From an uncultured Anaerolineae bacterium (lineage in GTDB: Bacteria > Chloroflexota > Anaerolineae > Anaerolineales > Villigracilaceae), in contig CAIQVH010000025.1 in the NCBI GenBank assembly GCA_903875215.1, positions 24,439-88,438 on the forward strand: DNA of 64,000 nucleotides, read 5' to 3'. A program made the position numbers and the translations under genes. A model generated the notes under the pieces. That model worked only from the letters and a program-made list of their open reading frames with translations, was not told where the DNA came from and searched no databases. Of the stretch, positions 44,809-53,171 are shown in pieces. Position 1 is the first letter of the stretch, and every line of letters begins with the position of its first letter.

Positions 44809-46923
44809 ATGCCATTTCCAGCAGATTATTATGAGCGCGTCTACGCCGGGGTGCTCGGTAAAATCATCGGCGTGTACCTGGGCCGCCCTTTTGAAGGCTG
44901 GAGCCATGCTCAAATCATGGAACAGCTGGGAGAAATCCACTATTATGTCAACAACCGCCCGGAACTGCCGCTGCCCAACCGCGAAATCGTCGTCACCGAT
45001 GATGACATCTCCGGAACCTTCACCTTTTTGCGCGCCCTGCCCGATTACGGCAACGACGCCAGCCTGACCCCGGCCCAGATTGGCCAGACCTGGCTGAATT
45101 ACATCATCGAAAACCGCACCATCCTGTGGTGGGGAGGGCTGGGCAACTCCACCGAACACACCGCCTTCCTGCGGCTCAAAGACGGCATCCCCGCCCCGCG
45201 CTCCGGCTCGCAGGAATTAAATGGGCGGGTGGTGGCCGAACAAATCGGCGCGCAGATTTTCATTGAAGGCTGGGGATTGGTCTGCCCCGGCGACCCGCAG
45301 CAAGCCAGCGAACTGGCGCTGCGCGCCGCCAGCGTCAGCCACGACGGGGAAGCCGTTTACGGGGCACAGGTCATCGCCGCCCTGGTGGCACAGGCCTTTC
45401 TCGAAACGGATCTCAACCGCCTGCTCGACACCGCTCTCGCGCTGATCCCGCCCACCTCGACCATTGCCCGCCTGATCGCCGACCTGCGCTCCTGGCACGC
45501 CGCCGAACCGCACGATTGGCGCGCCTCGCGCGCCCGGCTGGAAGAACGCTACGGCTACGACAAATTCGGCGGCAACTGTCACATCATCCCCAATCATGGT
45601 CTGGTGATCTTGAGCCTGCTCTACAGCCAGGGCGATTTCAGCCGCGCCCAAACCATCGTCAACACCAGCGGCTGGGATACCGACTGCAATGCCGCCAACG
45701 TTGGCTGCATCCTGGGCGTGCGCAACGGCCTCTCCGCCTTCGAAGGCGGCCCCGACTGGCGCGGCCCGCTGGCTGACCAGCTTTACCTGCCCACCGCCGA
45801 CGGCGGACGCGCCATCAGCGACGCCCTGCGCGAGGCCGATTTCATCGTCCAAACCGCGCACGCCCTGCGCGGCGAGCGCCCGCCCGCCCCCAAGGACGGG
45901 GCGCGCTTTCACTTTTCACTGCCAGGCGCCGTACAGGGTTTTCGTCCACAGGGCCGCCTGACGCTGGAAAATATCCCCGCGCCCGACAACGCCGAGGAAC
46001 GGGTGCTGGCCCTGCGCTACCAGCTCCAGGCTGGAGAAACTGCCAGAGCGGGTACCCCCACCTTTATCCCGCCCGCCGCCATACAGATGCCCGGCTACGA
46101 CCTGCTGGCCTCGCCCACGCTCTACCCCGGGCAGACCCTGCGGGCCGCCGTTAGCGCCGCCAGCGACAACCTGGCCGCCATCCGGGTGGCGCTGCGCCTG
46201 CAGGTTTATGGGAAAAATGATCAGCTGGAAGAAATGGAGGCAACCGGAGTCCGGCTTGCTCCTGGAGCTTCCACCCGCCTGACCTGGCAGGTTCCCGATC
46301 TGCAAGGCGCACCCTGCGCCCTGGCCGGGCTGTCCGTTTCGACAGACCAGCCCACCACCGGAACGCTCCACCTGCACTCACTGACCTGGGACGGGACACC
46401 GCAAGTGACCTTCACCCGCCCGCCACACCCCGGCCAAATGTGGGCCCGCCAGTGGGTCAACGCCGCAGACTACTGCGAAACCGGCTTCGCAGAATCCCTG
46501 CGCATCATCCAGAATCGCGGACGCGGGCTGATCAGCACCGGCGCGCGCGAATGGAGCGATTACTCCGTCGAAGCGTTAATCACTCCGCACCTGGCGCAGG
46601 CCTTCGGGCTGGGCGCCCGCGTGCAGGGCCAGGAACGCTATTACGCCCTGCTGCTGAGCGCCCAAAAAACCGTCCGGCTGATCCGGCGGCTGGATGGAGA
46701 AACCCTGCTGGCCGAACAACCGCTGGAATGGCAATTCGGCCAACCGTTTACCCTGCGGCTGGAAGTCTCCGGCGCGCGCATTCAAGGCTGGGTGAATGGG
46801 AACCTGGTGGCAGCGGCGCAGGATCAAAACTGCCCGCTGCCTGGCGGCGGGGTAGCGCTGATCTGCGAGGCCGGGCGGATCGGCGTTGAACGCGTTACCA
46901 TCGCGCCAGCCCTGCCAGCCTGA
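44809..46923 (+). CDS. ADP-ribosylglycohydrolase-family protein with a C-terminal sugar-binding-like extension
   Basis: 704 aa. Residues about 5-340 form an ARH/DraG domain: ADYYERVYAGVLGKIIGVYLGRP, VVTDDDISGTF and NTSGWDTDCNAANVGCILG supply the paired metal Asp sites. ARH enzymes cleave ADP-ribose from proteins, but relatives in carbohydrate gene clusters are thought to act on other glycosides. From about 350 the chain continues as two beta-sandwich parts (SLPGAVQGFRPQ...; last 180 residues like DUF1080/LamG: SDYSVEALITPHLAQAFGLGARVQGQERYYALL). ATG at 44809; longer frame upstream antisense to the GH16 gene is not coding. Divergent from GH16. Confidence 0.7.
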   Translation: MPFPADYYERVYAGVLGKIIGVYLGRPFEGWSHAQIMEQLGEIHYYVNNRPELPLPNREIVVTDDDISGTFTFLRALPDYGNDASLTPAQIGQTWLNYIIENRTILWWGGLGNSTEHTAFLRLKDGIPAPRSGSQELNGRVVAEQIGAQIFIEGWGLVCPGDPQQASELALRAASVSHDGEAVYGAQVIAALVAQAFLETDLNRLLDTALALIPPTSTIARLIADLRSWHAAEPHDWRASRARLEERYGYDKFGGNCHIIPNHGLVILSLLYSQGDFSRAQTIVNTSGWDTDCNAANVGCILGVRNGLSAFEGGPDWRGPLADQLYLPTADGGRAISDALREADFIVQTAHALRGERPPAPKDGARFHFSLPGAVQGFRPQGRLTLENIPAPDNAEERVLALRYQLQAGETARAGTPTFIPPAAIQMPGYDLLASPTLYPGQTLRAAVSAASDNLAAIRVALRLQVYGKNDQLEEMEATGVRLAPGASTRLTWQVPDLQGAPCALAGLSVSTDQPTTGTLHLHSLTWDGTPQVTFTRPPHPGQMWARQWVNAADYCETGFAESLRIIQNRGRGLISTGAREWSDYSVEALITPHLAQAFGLGARVQGQERYYALLLSAQKTVRLIRRLDGETLLAEQPLEWQFGQPFTLRLEVSGARIQGWVNGNLVAAAQDQNCPLPGGGVALICEAGRIGVERVTIAPALPA

Positions 46924-47023
46924 CCTCGCCCACAACCAGCTGTTGAAATCCACTCGCAATCCCTGGCAAACCCTGCCCGGAGTTGCCCGCCCACCCTGTT
47001 TCGTTCTTGGAGGAAACCCGAGC

Positions 47024-47932
47024 ATGTTCAAACCTGATGGCGTCTATGCCGCGATGATGACCCCTTTCGACCAGCAAGGCAACATAAATGAAAAAACCAT
47101 CGGCGCGATGGTGGAGTTCTTCATAGAAAAGGGGGTGAACGGGATTTTCCCAGTCAGCAATGTAGGCGAGTTCATCCACATCCCCGAGGAGCAAAAACGG
47201 CGCTTTGTGGATGTGGTGATTGCGCGCGCGGGCGGACGCGTCAAAATCACGCCGGGCATCAGCAGTCCGAACCCGCGCCAGAGCATCGAATTTGGCAAGT
47301 ACTGCCTGCAAGCCGGCGCAGACGCGGTGGTGGTCTCGGCGCCCTATTATTTCAAGTATCCGCCTGAAATGGTGGAAAGTTTCTTGAAAAGCGTCGCCAC
47401 AAATCTGGATTTACCGGTCATCCTGTACAACATTCCACTCTTTGCCAACGAAATTTCCACCGACCTGCTAAGGAACCTGCTCGAGATCGACAACATCGTG
47501 GGGATCAAGGAATCGAGCGGCAGCCAGGCAAACCTGCTGAATGTGCTCAACCTGGCCGCCGGGCTGCGACGTGATTTCCGGGTGATGGTTGGGTGGGAGG
47601 AAATGTTCCTTTCTGCGCTGACCGCCGGGGCCAGCGGCTGCATGGTGGCTTCGGGCGGAATCCTGCCCGAGCTGATGACCGGTATCGCCCGCCATTTTCA
47701 GGCCGGGGAGCTGCAACAGGCCGCCCGTCTCCAGGGCCTGGTGGCGCGGGCCACTGAACAGATGAAGAAGTTGTTCTTCCCGTATGGATACAAACTGGGC
47801 ATGCAGGCGCGCGGGTTTGACCTGGGGCCATTCCGCATTGACCTGCCGCCAGCCTACCAACTCCAGCTGGCCGGGCAGCAGGAGCTGATTGAGGCCACCC
47901 TGCGGGCCGTTCTTGAGGAAGCACAGGCCTGA
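47024..47932 (+). CDS. DapA-family aldolase (dihydrodipicolinate synthase / N-acetylneuraminate lyase type)
   Basis: 302 aa. TIM-barrel class I aldolase: GVYAAMMTPFDQQGNI at the start, FPVSNVGEFIHIPEEQKR (substrate-binding region), VILYNIPLF (catalytic Tyr) and VGIKESSG (Schiff-base Lys). The substrate motif GTTGE is replaced by SNVGEF, so it is not a typical DapA; it probably cleaves or makes another 2-oxo acid. TTGGAGGAA precedes ATG at 47024, 100 nt after the ARH-family gene and likely co-transcribed. Confidence 0.82.
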   Translation: MFKPDGVYAAMMTPFDQQGNINEKTIGAMVEFFIEKGVNGIFPVSNVGEFIHIPEEQKRRFVDVVIARAGGRVKITPGISSPNPRQSIEFGKYCLQAGADAVVVSAPYYFKYPPEMVESFLKSVATNLDLPVILYNIPLFANEISTDLLRNLLEIDNIVGIKESSGSQANLLNVLNLAAGLRRDFRVMVGWEEMFLSALTAGASGCMVASGGILPELMTGIARHFQAGELQQAARLQGLVARATEQMKKLFFPYGYKLGMQARGFDLGPFRIDLPPAYQLQLAGQQELIEATLRAVLEEAQA

Positions 47933-47952
47933 ACAGTTGCCGCCAGAATCAA

Positions 47953-47988
47953 AAAGCGGGAAACGCAGAAAAAGGCGTTTCCCGCTTT
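47953..47988. terminator. Bidirectional terminator
   Basis: A 14-bp perfect stem AAAGCGGGAAACGC / GCGTTTCCCGCTTT with an 8-nt loop between converging genes (stops at 47932 and 48004). Confidence 0.88.
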
Positions 47989-48003
47989 GCTTTCCATTTC
48001 GGG

Positions 48004-48645
48004 TCAATCCCGGTTGCTGAAAAATCCCCAAATGACCAGCAGACCGGCCAGGATCAGCGCCGCCGGCCACAAAAAGCTGAAAAAAGCCTGCGTCTCCTGG
48101 CTGGCAACCAGCCCGCCAAGCAATATCAACACGATCGCAGGGATATACGCCCAGCGCGCCGGGCCGCCCGGGTTTGGAAGCAGCGCCACCAACAGGAAAG
48201 TGAAGCCCAGGCCGATGAAGAATACACTACCGGAACTAAACCAGCCCGCCAGGCCGGTTTCATCCAACCCCGAGACGATGCCCAGGGTCAGCAAAACGCC
48301 GCCGGGGATGATCGCCCACCAGTTGGCGCGGTTGACCAGGTAAACGGTGAAAAATCCCAGCCCAAGCGCGCCCAGGAATACCAGCCCGCCCCAGCCCGAA
48401 AAAGCCGCCGGCAGGAAGGCCGCGCCGCCCATCCCCAAGAAAGCCGCGGCCGGGAAGATGGCCCACCAGCGCGTGGCAGGCGCTTGATAGAAAACCACCA
48501 GAAAATAGGCCGCCCCTGCGAGCAGCGCCAGCCCCCAGAACTTATCCGAAGCGCCATGGATCAGGCCAAATTTTTCCAACAACATCAGTCCGCCCAGCAC
48601 GATCAGCCCGGCGCCAAAAATGGTTCGAAAATCAAAACGTTTCAT
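48004..48645 (-). CDS. Multi-pass membrane protein, third gene of a LiaF-like operon
   Basis: 213 aa with about seven short hydrophobic segments. The opening FRTIFGAGLIVLGGLMLLEKFGLI repeats the DUF5668/LiaI-LiaF-TM motif seen in its two operon partners ('GliLiliGilfLl...f'). Ends FLWPAALILAGLLVIWGFFSNRD. Function unknown; probably part of an envelope-stress membrane system. Gap of 14 nt from the preceding gene. Confidence 0.65.
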   Translation of the reverse strand: MKRFDFRTIFGAGLIVLGGLMLLEKFGLIHGASDKFWGLALLAGAAYFLVVFYQAPATRWWAIFPAAAFLGMGGAAFLPAAFSGWGGLVFLGALGLGFFTVYLVNRANWWAIIPGGVLLTLGIVSGLDETGLAGWFSSGSVFFIGLGFTFLLVALLPNPGGPARWAYIPAIVLILLGGLVASQETQAFFSFLWPAALILAGLLVIWGFFSNRD

Positions 48646-48659
48646 GCTTGCCTCCCTGC

Positions 48660-49448
48660 TCAGCGAATGGTGACGCTATTTGCGCCGCCCTCGAGGTTGA
48701 TTTCCAGCCTGTTCGGGGCGCTTTCAAAATCGGGAGATTGGTAGATGCCCCCGCCCAGGGCCGGGAAGCGCGCCTGATCAATGGCCTGCGCCGATGCGCC
48801 CTGCTCCATCCGGATACGCGCGGCGACACCCGCCGGGATGGTGACATCGATCGTCGCCGCCCCCGATTCGATATCAGCCAGCGTGCGGCCCGCCTGGGCG
48901 GGCATCCGCAGCTTCAGCGAGGAAGCGCCTGTATCCACGCCGAGGAATTCGAGGCGGACATCGGTAAAGTCAAAGTCGAGCGAGGCCGCTCCGGCCTCCA
49001 CCTTTACCGACACTGGTACGTCGCGGGTCAGTTCAAAGACCCACGCGCCGCCCTCCGGTCCCAGAAACGGCAGGAAGGTCGGGCCGGCGTCCAGATCCAC
49101 GGTCAGGGTCTCGCCGGAAAGATGGTTTTTCATCTCCATCGCCAAGCCCTTGATGCCCGTCACTGCCACCCCAGAAGGCGCACCGCCGTTCATCCGCACC
49201 GACCCGGCGCCATGAGAGAGCTGCATCATCATTCGCGCGGCGCCCTGCAAATCCACCGAAAACTGCTCCTGACTGCCGGGGCCTGGCCGGGCAAACCGAT
49301 CCACCAGCACCATCACGCCCAGCAACATCAGGAAGAGCGGCCAAAACCAGCCGAAGACATCAGTAATCCAGCCAGCCGCCTGGAACGCGAACAAGCCGCC
49401 AAGCAGGATCAGAACCCCACCCCAGAAAAGATTGCTATTGCGCTGCAT
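48660..49448 (-). CDS. LiaF-like membrane protein with a beta-helical ('toastrack') C-terminal domain
   Basis: 262 aa. N-terminal membrane part (SNLFWGGVLILLGGLFAFQAAGWI and FGWFWPLFLMLLGVMVLVDRF), then a repeating beta domain (about residues 70-262) of 'G.g.v.v.g..sg..i.v...' type: SHGAGSVRMNGGAPSGVAVTG, VEAGAASLDFDFTDV, VDTGASSLKLRMP, IESGAATIDVTIPAG, LEGGANSVTIR. LiaF-type proteins restrain two-component stress signalling in Firmicutes; no kinase is next to it. AAAGGCGGA precedes ATG at 49448. Confidence 0.75.
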   Translation of the reverse strand: MQRNSNLFWGGVLILLGGLFAFQAAGWITDVFGWFWPLFLMLLGVMVLVDRFARPGPGSQEQFSVDLQGAARMMMQLSHGAGSVRMNGGAPSGVAVTGIKGLAMEMKNHLSGETLTVDLDAGPTFLPFLGPEGGAWVFELTRDVPVSVKVEAGAASLDFDFTDVRLEFLGVDTGASSLKLRMPAQAGRTLADIESGAATIDVTIPAGVAARIRMEQGASAQAIDQARFPALGGGIYQSPDFESAPNRLEINLEGGANSVTIR

Positions 49449-49449
49449 A

Positions 49450-49965
49450 TTAATCCGCCTTTCTGCCGCGCCACAGGCCGCGCGCAACCACCCAAACTCC
49501 CAGCAAAATCAGCAGGACTGCCGGGCCAAACGACCCCAGCAGGGTCAATTTGCCAAAGAAGGCGGCAAAGACCACAAACAGCACCGCGCTGATCGCCATC
49601 AGGTTCAGGCCCGCGCCAAACTTGTTCCGCCCATCACCCAGCAAGGCCGCCAACACCTGGCCGGCGCCGATGAACCCCAGGATTAGCGTCCACATATAAG
49701 ACCAGGACTGGTAATCTTCAAAACGCTGCTGGTAATATAAGATCCCGCCGATTCCGGCTACAATGGCCGCCGGGATGGCCATGCCCGGCGCGCCGACCAG
49801 CAGACCAATCAATAAAAGCAGCCCGCCGATGGCCACAATGTTCAAAGGCCATTGCAGGCTGAGCGCCAGCCAGCTCCTGAGTGCCGGGATTTGCTGTTGG
49901 GCAATAAACCAGACCCCGAGCAAAATGAGAATTAAACCAAGCGCAAGTTGACCACGTTTTTTCAT
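49450..49965 (-). CDS. LiaI/DUF5668-like membrane protein
   Basis: 171 aa, about six hydrophobic segments. RGQLALGLILILLGVWFIAQQQIP and GSFGPAVLLILLGVWVVARGLWRGRK flank the middle. First gene of a three-gene minus-strand operon; its stop nearly touches the start of the LiaF-like gene. CTGGAGG precedes the ATG. A consensus promoter lies upstream. Confidence 0.65.
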   Translation of the reverse strand: MKKRGQLALGLILILLGVWFIAQQQIPALRSWLALSLQWPLNIVAIGGLLLLIGLLVGAPGMAIPAAIVAGIGGILYYQQRFEDYQSWSYMWTLILGFIGAGQVLAALLGDGRNKFGAGLNLMAISAVLFVVFAAFFGKLTLLGSFGPAVLLILLGVWVVARGLWRGRKAD

Positions 49966-49989
49966 CCTATCCTCCAGTAAATTTATTTC

Positions 49990-50017
49990 ATTATAGTTAT
50001 TTTCAATATAATGTCAA
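49990..50017 (-). promoter_or_regulatory. Consensus sigma-70 promoter of the LiaF-like operon
   Basis: On the minus strand TTGACA (50017-50012), 16-nt spacer, TATAAT (49995-49990), both perfect, in an A+T-rich patch 25 nt upstream of the operon start codon. Confidence 0.8.
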
Positions 50018-50244
50018 TCATTTTTCAATAATCATGAAATCATTCTTCGATTACAAGAATCCACCCATATCCTCCCCCGGCACCGGGGCAGAGATCCATC
50101 TTGTTTAATCCTACGTCCCAGCGCAGAAAAAGTTTCACCCCTGTCAGCTTTCAGCGCTGATTGACGCAACCTTCCAGCTTTCCCCTGGTGGGGAGCAAGA
50201 CCAAGAGCTTGAATTTTACCAACCTGAGAGTTACGCCGTTTTCT

Positions 50245-51117
50245 TCACCCACCCGATTTGTCAACCAGGGCCGGAAGCGCCAGCCATTCACCGGGCTGGC
50301 CAGGCCAGGACAAACCGCCGGTCAGCGCGCCCCGTTCCACCAGGCGATTGACCGCCCGCCGGGTCAGTTCCGGGCTCCAGCCAAACAGCCGCCGGGCATC
50401 GTTGAACTGCGCCGCGCCGAGCGAGAGGAAGTAGAGCTCCAGCAGTTTTTCGCGCGCCTGGGCTTCGGAGATTCCGCGCGCGGCGGCGGGCAGATCGGGG
50501 AAATGACGGGCTGTGAGGGTGTAAATGAAAGCATATTTCCAGGCCCCGGCCTGCGCCACCCCCACCGGCAGGATCTTAAAATCGGCTTGCAGGCTTTCGA
50601 GGGCGCGGTTGAATTCGGTCTCGCCCTGCGCGCCGGAGAGGCGGGCGGCCTGGCGCAGATCGAGGCTGTGGCGCGGCCCATCCAGCAGGGCTTCATAGAC
50701 TTGTTTGGCGGCCAGCGTCATCCGCCCGGCGCGGTATTGGAGCAGGTAATCTTCCTCCGGCGCGCCGTAGTTTTCGGAGAGGGCGTAGAAGTAGGGCGCA
50801 ACCTCCAGCGAGAGCAGCGTGGCTTTTTTTCGCAGGATTTTGGCATAATACCACTGGCGCCGGGCTAGGGCATCATCCTTCCAGCCCCAGGTGATGTGGC
50901 CAGCGTCATCGTGCGCTGCGGCCACCGGGCGCTCTCCGGCCACGGCAGCCCACAGGCTGGGCAAAAGCACGCCCTTGATCGGCCAGAAGTAGACAAAACC
51001 GCGCTCGTTGACCCAGCGCAGGGCCTGTTCGGGCGCGGTGAGGGCCTGGGCCAGATGAAAACTACCGGAGCGGTGGGCGGCCAGGGCGGGGAGATCGATC
51101 TGCGGCATGCTGCTCAA
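50245..51117 (-). CDS. AlkZ-related winged-helix protein
   Basis: 290 aa. Reads like the winged-helix family related to AlkZ/YcaQ DNA glycosylases (helical with repeated wHTH units: AAKQVYEALLDGPRHSLDLRQAARLSGA and RRLFGWSPELTRRAVNRLVERGALTGG). The Q-x-Q or Q-x-D catalytic motif of AlkZ cannot be recognised, so activity is doubtful. TTG at 51117 overlaps the stop of the upstream thioesterase; an ATG at 51108 is the alternative start. Third gene of a pepD-thioesterase-AlkZ-like operon. Confidence 0.6.
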   Translation of the reverse strand: MSSMPQIDLPALAAHRSGSFHLAQALTAPEQALRWVNERGFVYFWPIKGVLLPSLWAAVAGERPVAAAHDDAGHITWGWKDDALARRQWYYAKILRKKATLLSLEVAPYFYALSENYGAPEEDYLLQYRAGRMTLAAKQVYEALLDGPRHSLDLRQAARLSGAQGETEFNRALESLQADFKILPVGVAQAGAWKYAFIYTLTARHFPDLPAAARGISEAQAREKLLELYFLSLGAAQFNDARRLFGWSPELTRRAVNRLVERGALTGGLSWPGQPGEWLALPALVDKSGG

Positions 51118-51581
51118 GCCAGGAAAGATTCCGGCATCTGCACCGCCACCACTTCGCCGCGCACGGTGACCGCCTCGCCGGCGTAGAGCGTGGTCTCGAT
51201 GATGACCTTGCGGCCGCGCAGTTCCTTGACGCGCCCGCGCAAAACCAGCTCGCCGCCCAACGGGGTGGGCTTGAGATATTCCACATGCAGCGCGGCGGTG
51301 ACGAAGCGGAAGGCGGGCTCGGTATCCATGGCGCGGCCCTCGGCGCGGTACATGGCCGCGGCGGCGGTTGCGGTGGAGTGGCAGTCGATCAGCGAGGCCA
51401 GCAATCCGCCGTAGGTGTAGCCGGGAATGGCGGTGTGCCAGGGTTCGGGGATGAAGCGCGTCACGCTCTCTTCACCCTCCCAAAAGGTCTTGATCTGGTG
51501 GCCGTGTTCGTTCAGGCGGCCACAGCCGTAGCAGTGCGCCACGTTTTCGGGGTAGTAATCTTGAAAGGCTTGGGGAGACAT
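51114..51581 (-). CDS. PaaI-type hotdog-fold thioesterase
   Basis: 155 aa. A Cys pair near the N-terminus (HCYGCGRLNEHG) and the hotdog core PGYTYGGLLASLIDCHSTATAAAAMYR, with the G-G-x3-x3-D motif for acyl-CoA or acyl thioester hydrolysis, then HVEYLKPTPLGGELVLRGRVKE. Substrate unknown. Starts 2 nt after the pepD stop and overlaps the next gene. Confidence 0.8.
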   Translation of the reverse strand: MSPQAFQDYYPENVAHCYGCGRLNEHGHQIKTFWEGEESVTRFIPEPWHTAIPGYTYGGLLASLIDCHSTATAAAAMYRAEGRAMDTEPAFRFVTAALHVEYLKPTPLGGELVLRGRVKELRGRKVIIETTLYAGEAVTVRGEVVAVQMPESFLA

Positions 51582-51583
51582 GG

Positions 51584-53014
51584 TTATCGGTAGGAGTCGA
51601 AAAAGGCCACCAGGTATTGCCAGACGCGCCCGACCGAGGGGATGTGCAGGCGTTCGTTGGGCGAATGCGGATTTTGGAGGGTGGCGCCAAGCGAAATCAT
51701 CTGCATTCCGCTGAAGATTCCGCCGATGACGCCACATTCCAGCCCGGCGTGGATCATTTTGACTTCGGGCGGGTGGCCAAAAGTGGCGGTGTAGATGGCT
51801 GCGCTGCGCTGAACGAGCGCGGACTCGGGTTCGGGCTGCCAGCCGGAGTAGGCTTCGCTATGGGCCACTTCGGCCCCGGCCAGCGCACCGATGGCCCCAA
51901 TCCGCCCGCTCAGTTCAGCCAGGCGCGACATGACCGTGCTGCGCTGGCTGGTGACGATGTGCAGGGCCTCGGCGCTCATGCCCAGCGCGGCCAGGTTGTT
52001 GGAGGTCTCGACAAAGCCCTCCACGCTGGCCGACATGCTGGCCACGCCATGCGGCAGAGCCAGAAGCAGTTGCAGGGCGCGGGCCGTATCGGCCAGGCTG
52101 GCGGCCTGTTGGGCCGGAACAGCCGTCAGCTCCAGGGTGATGGCGGGGTCGGAGAGGGCGTATTCGCCGCGGTACACGGCTTGCAGGCGTTGCAGTTCCT
52201 CTTCCACCTGCCCCTGCCGGGCCGGGTCGAAGGCGATGGCGGCAACCGCGCTGCGCGCTATGGCGTTGTGGGCGGTGCCGCCTTGCAGGCTGACCAGGCG
52301 CAGGGCGCAGAGCTGGCCCAGCCGCGCCAGGGTGCGCGCCAGCAGCTGGTTGGCGCTGGCGCGATGCTTGTGAATATCCACGCCGGAGTGGCCGCCCTGC
52401 AATCCTGAGACCTTGACCTGCCAGGCTTGCCGGCTGGCAAGCGGCTCCAGGGTCATGGGCAAAGCCAGGCGCGTGGTCTGCCCGCCCGCGCAGCCGACGA
52501 TGAAGGTGCCTTCATCTTCAGAATCGAGATTGAGCAGGATTTTTCCGGCCAGGAAACCTGGCTGCAACCGGTTGGCTCCCCCGATGCCCACTTCTTCTTC
52601 GACCGTGAAGAGCAGTTCGAGCGGCGGATGCCCGACGGACGGGTCTTCGACCAGCGCCATGGCCAGCGCCAGGGCAATGCCGTTATCAGCCCCCAGGGTG
52701 GTGCGGTCGGCGTGCAGCCACTCGCCGCTCACCAGGCAGCGGATGGGGTCGGTGAGGAAGTTGTGCGGCGAATCGGGAGTCTTTTCGCAGACCATGTCCA
52801 TGTGGCCCTGCAGAATGATGATGGGAGCCTGCTCAAACCCGGAGCTGGGCGGGACGCGAATGACCAGGTTCCCGGCAGCATCCACGCTGCTGGAGCACTG
52901 GCGGCGCGCAGCCCAATCTTGCAGCCAGGCCGAGAGCGCGGCCTCGCGCCCCGTACCGCGCGGGATGGCGGAGATTTGTTCAAACAGGTTCAGGATTTTT
53001 TGTGTGGCGTCCAT
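51584..53014 (-). CDS. pepD: Xaa-His dipeptidase (PepD, M20C family)
   Basis: 476-aa cytosolic zinc dipeptidase, close to E. coli PepD (485 aa). LQGHMDMVCEK (metal His and catalytic Asp), TTLGADNGIALALAMALVED, EEEVGIGGANRLQPG (general-base and metal Glu), LLNLDSEDEG and HAGLECGVIGG give the M20C pattern. AAAGGGAAG stands before ATG at 53014. First gene of its operon. Confidence 0.92.
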   Translation of the reverse strand: MDATQKILNLFEQISAIPRGTGREAALSAWLQDWAARRQCSSSVDAAGNLVIRVPPSSGFEQAPIIILQGHMDMVCEKTPDSPHNFLTDPIRCLVSGEWLHADRTTLGADNGIALALAMALVEDPSVGHPPLELLFTVEEEVGIGGANRLQPGFLAGKILLNLDSEDEGTFIVGCAGGQTTRLALPMTLEPLASRQAWQVKVSGLQGGHSGVDIHKHRASANQLLARTLARLGQLCALRLVSLQGGTAHNAIARSAVAAIAFDPARQGQVEEELQRLQAVYRGEYALSDPAITLELTAVPAQQAASLADTARALQLLLALPHGVASMSASVEGFVETSNNLAALGMSAEALHIVTSQRSTVMSRLAELSGRIGAIGALAGAEVAHSEAYSGWQPEPESALVQRSAAIYTATFGHPPEVKMIHAGLECGVIGGIFSGMQMISLGATLQNPHSPNERLHIPSVGRVWQYLVAFFDSYR

Positions 53015-53171
53015 GCGCTTCCCTTTGATGTGAAATATGCCCGAGTATACCGCCATTCGCCCCCGCCCGCCCGCTGATCAACCACCGGGCTATATTTCCA
53101 GGCCTCGTTAACGAGGGCGGAGCCTCATTTATTGGGTCGAGACTGTTCAGGGTTGAAGTGATCTGGCAAAC

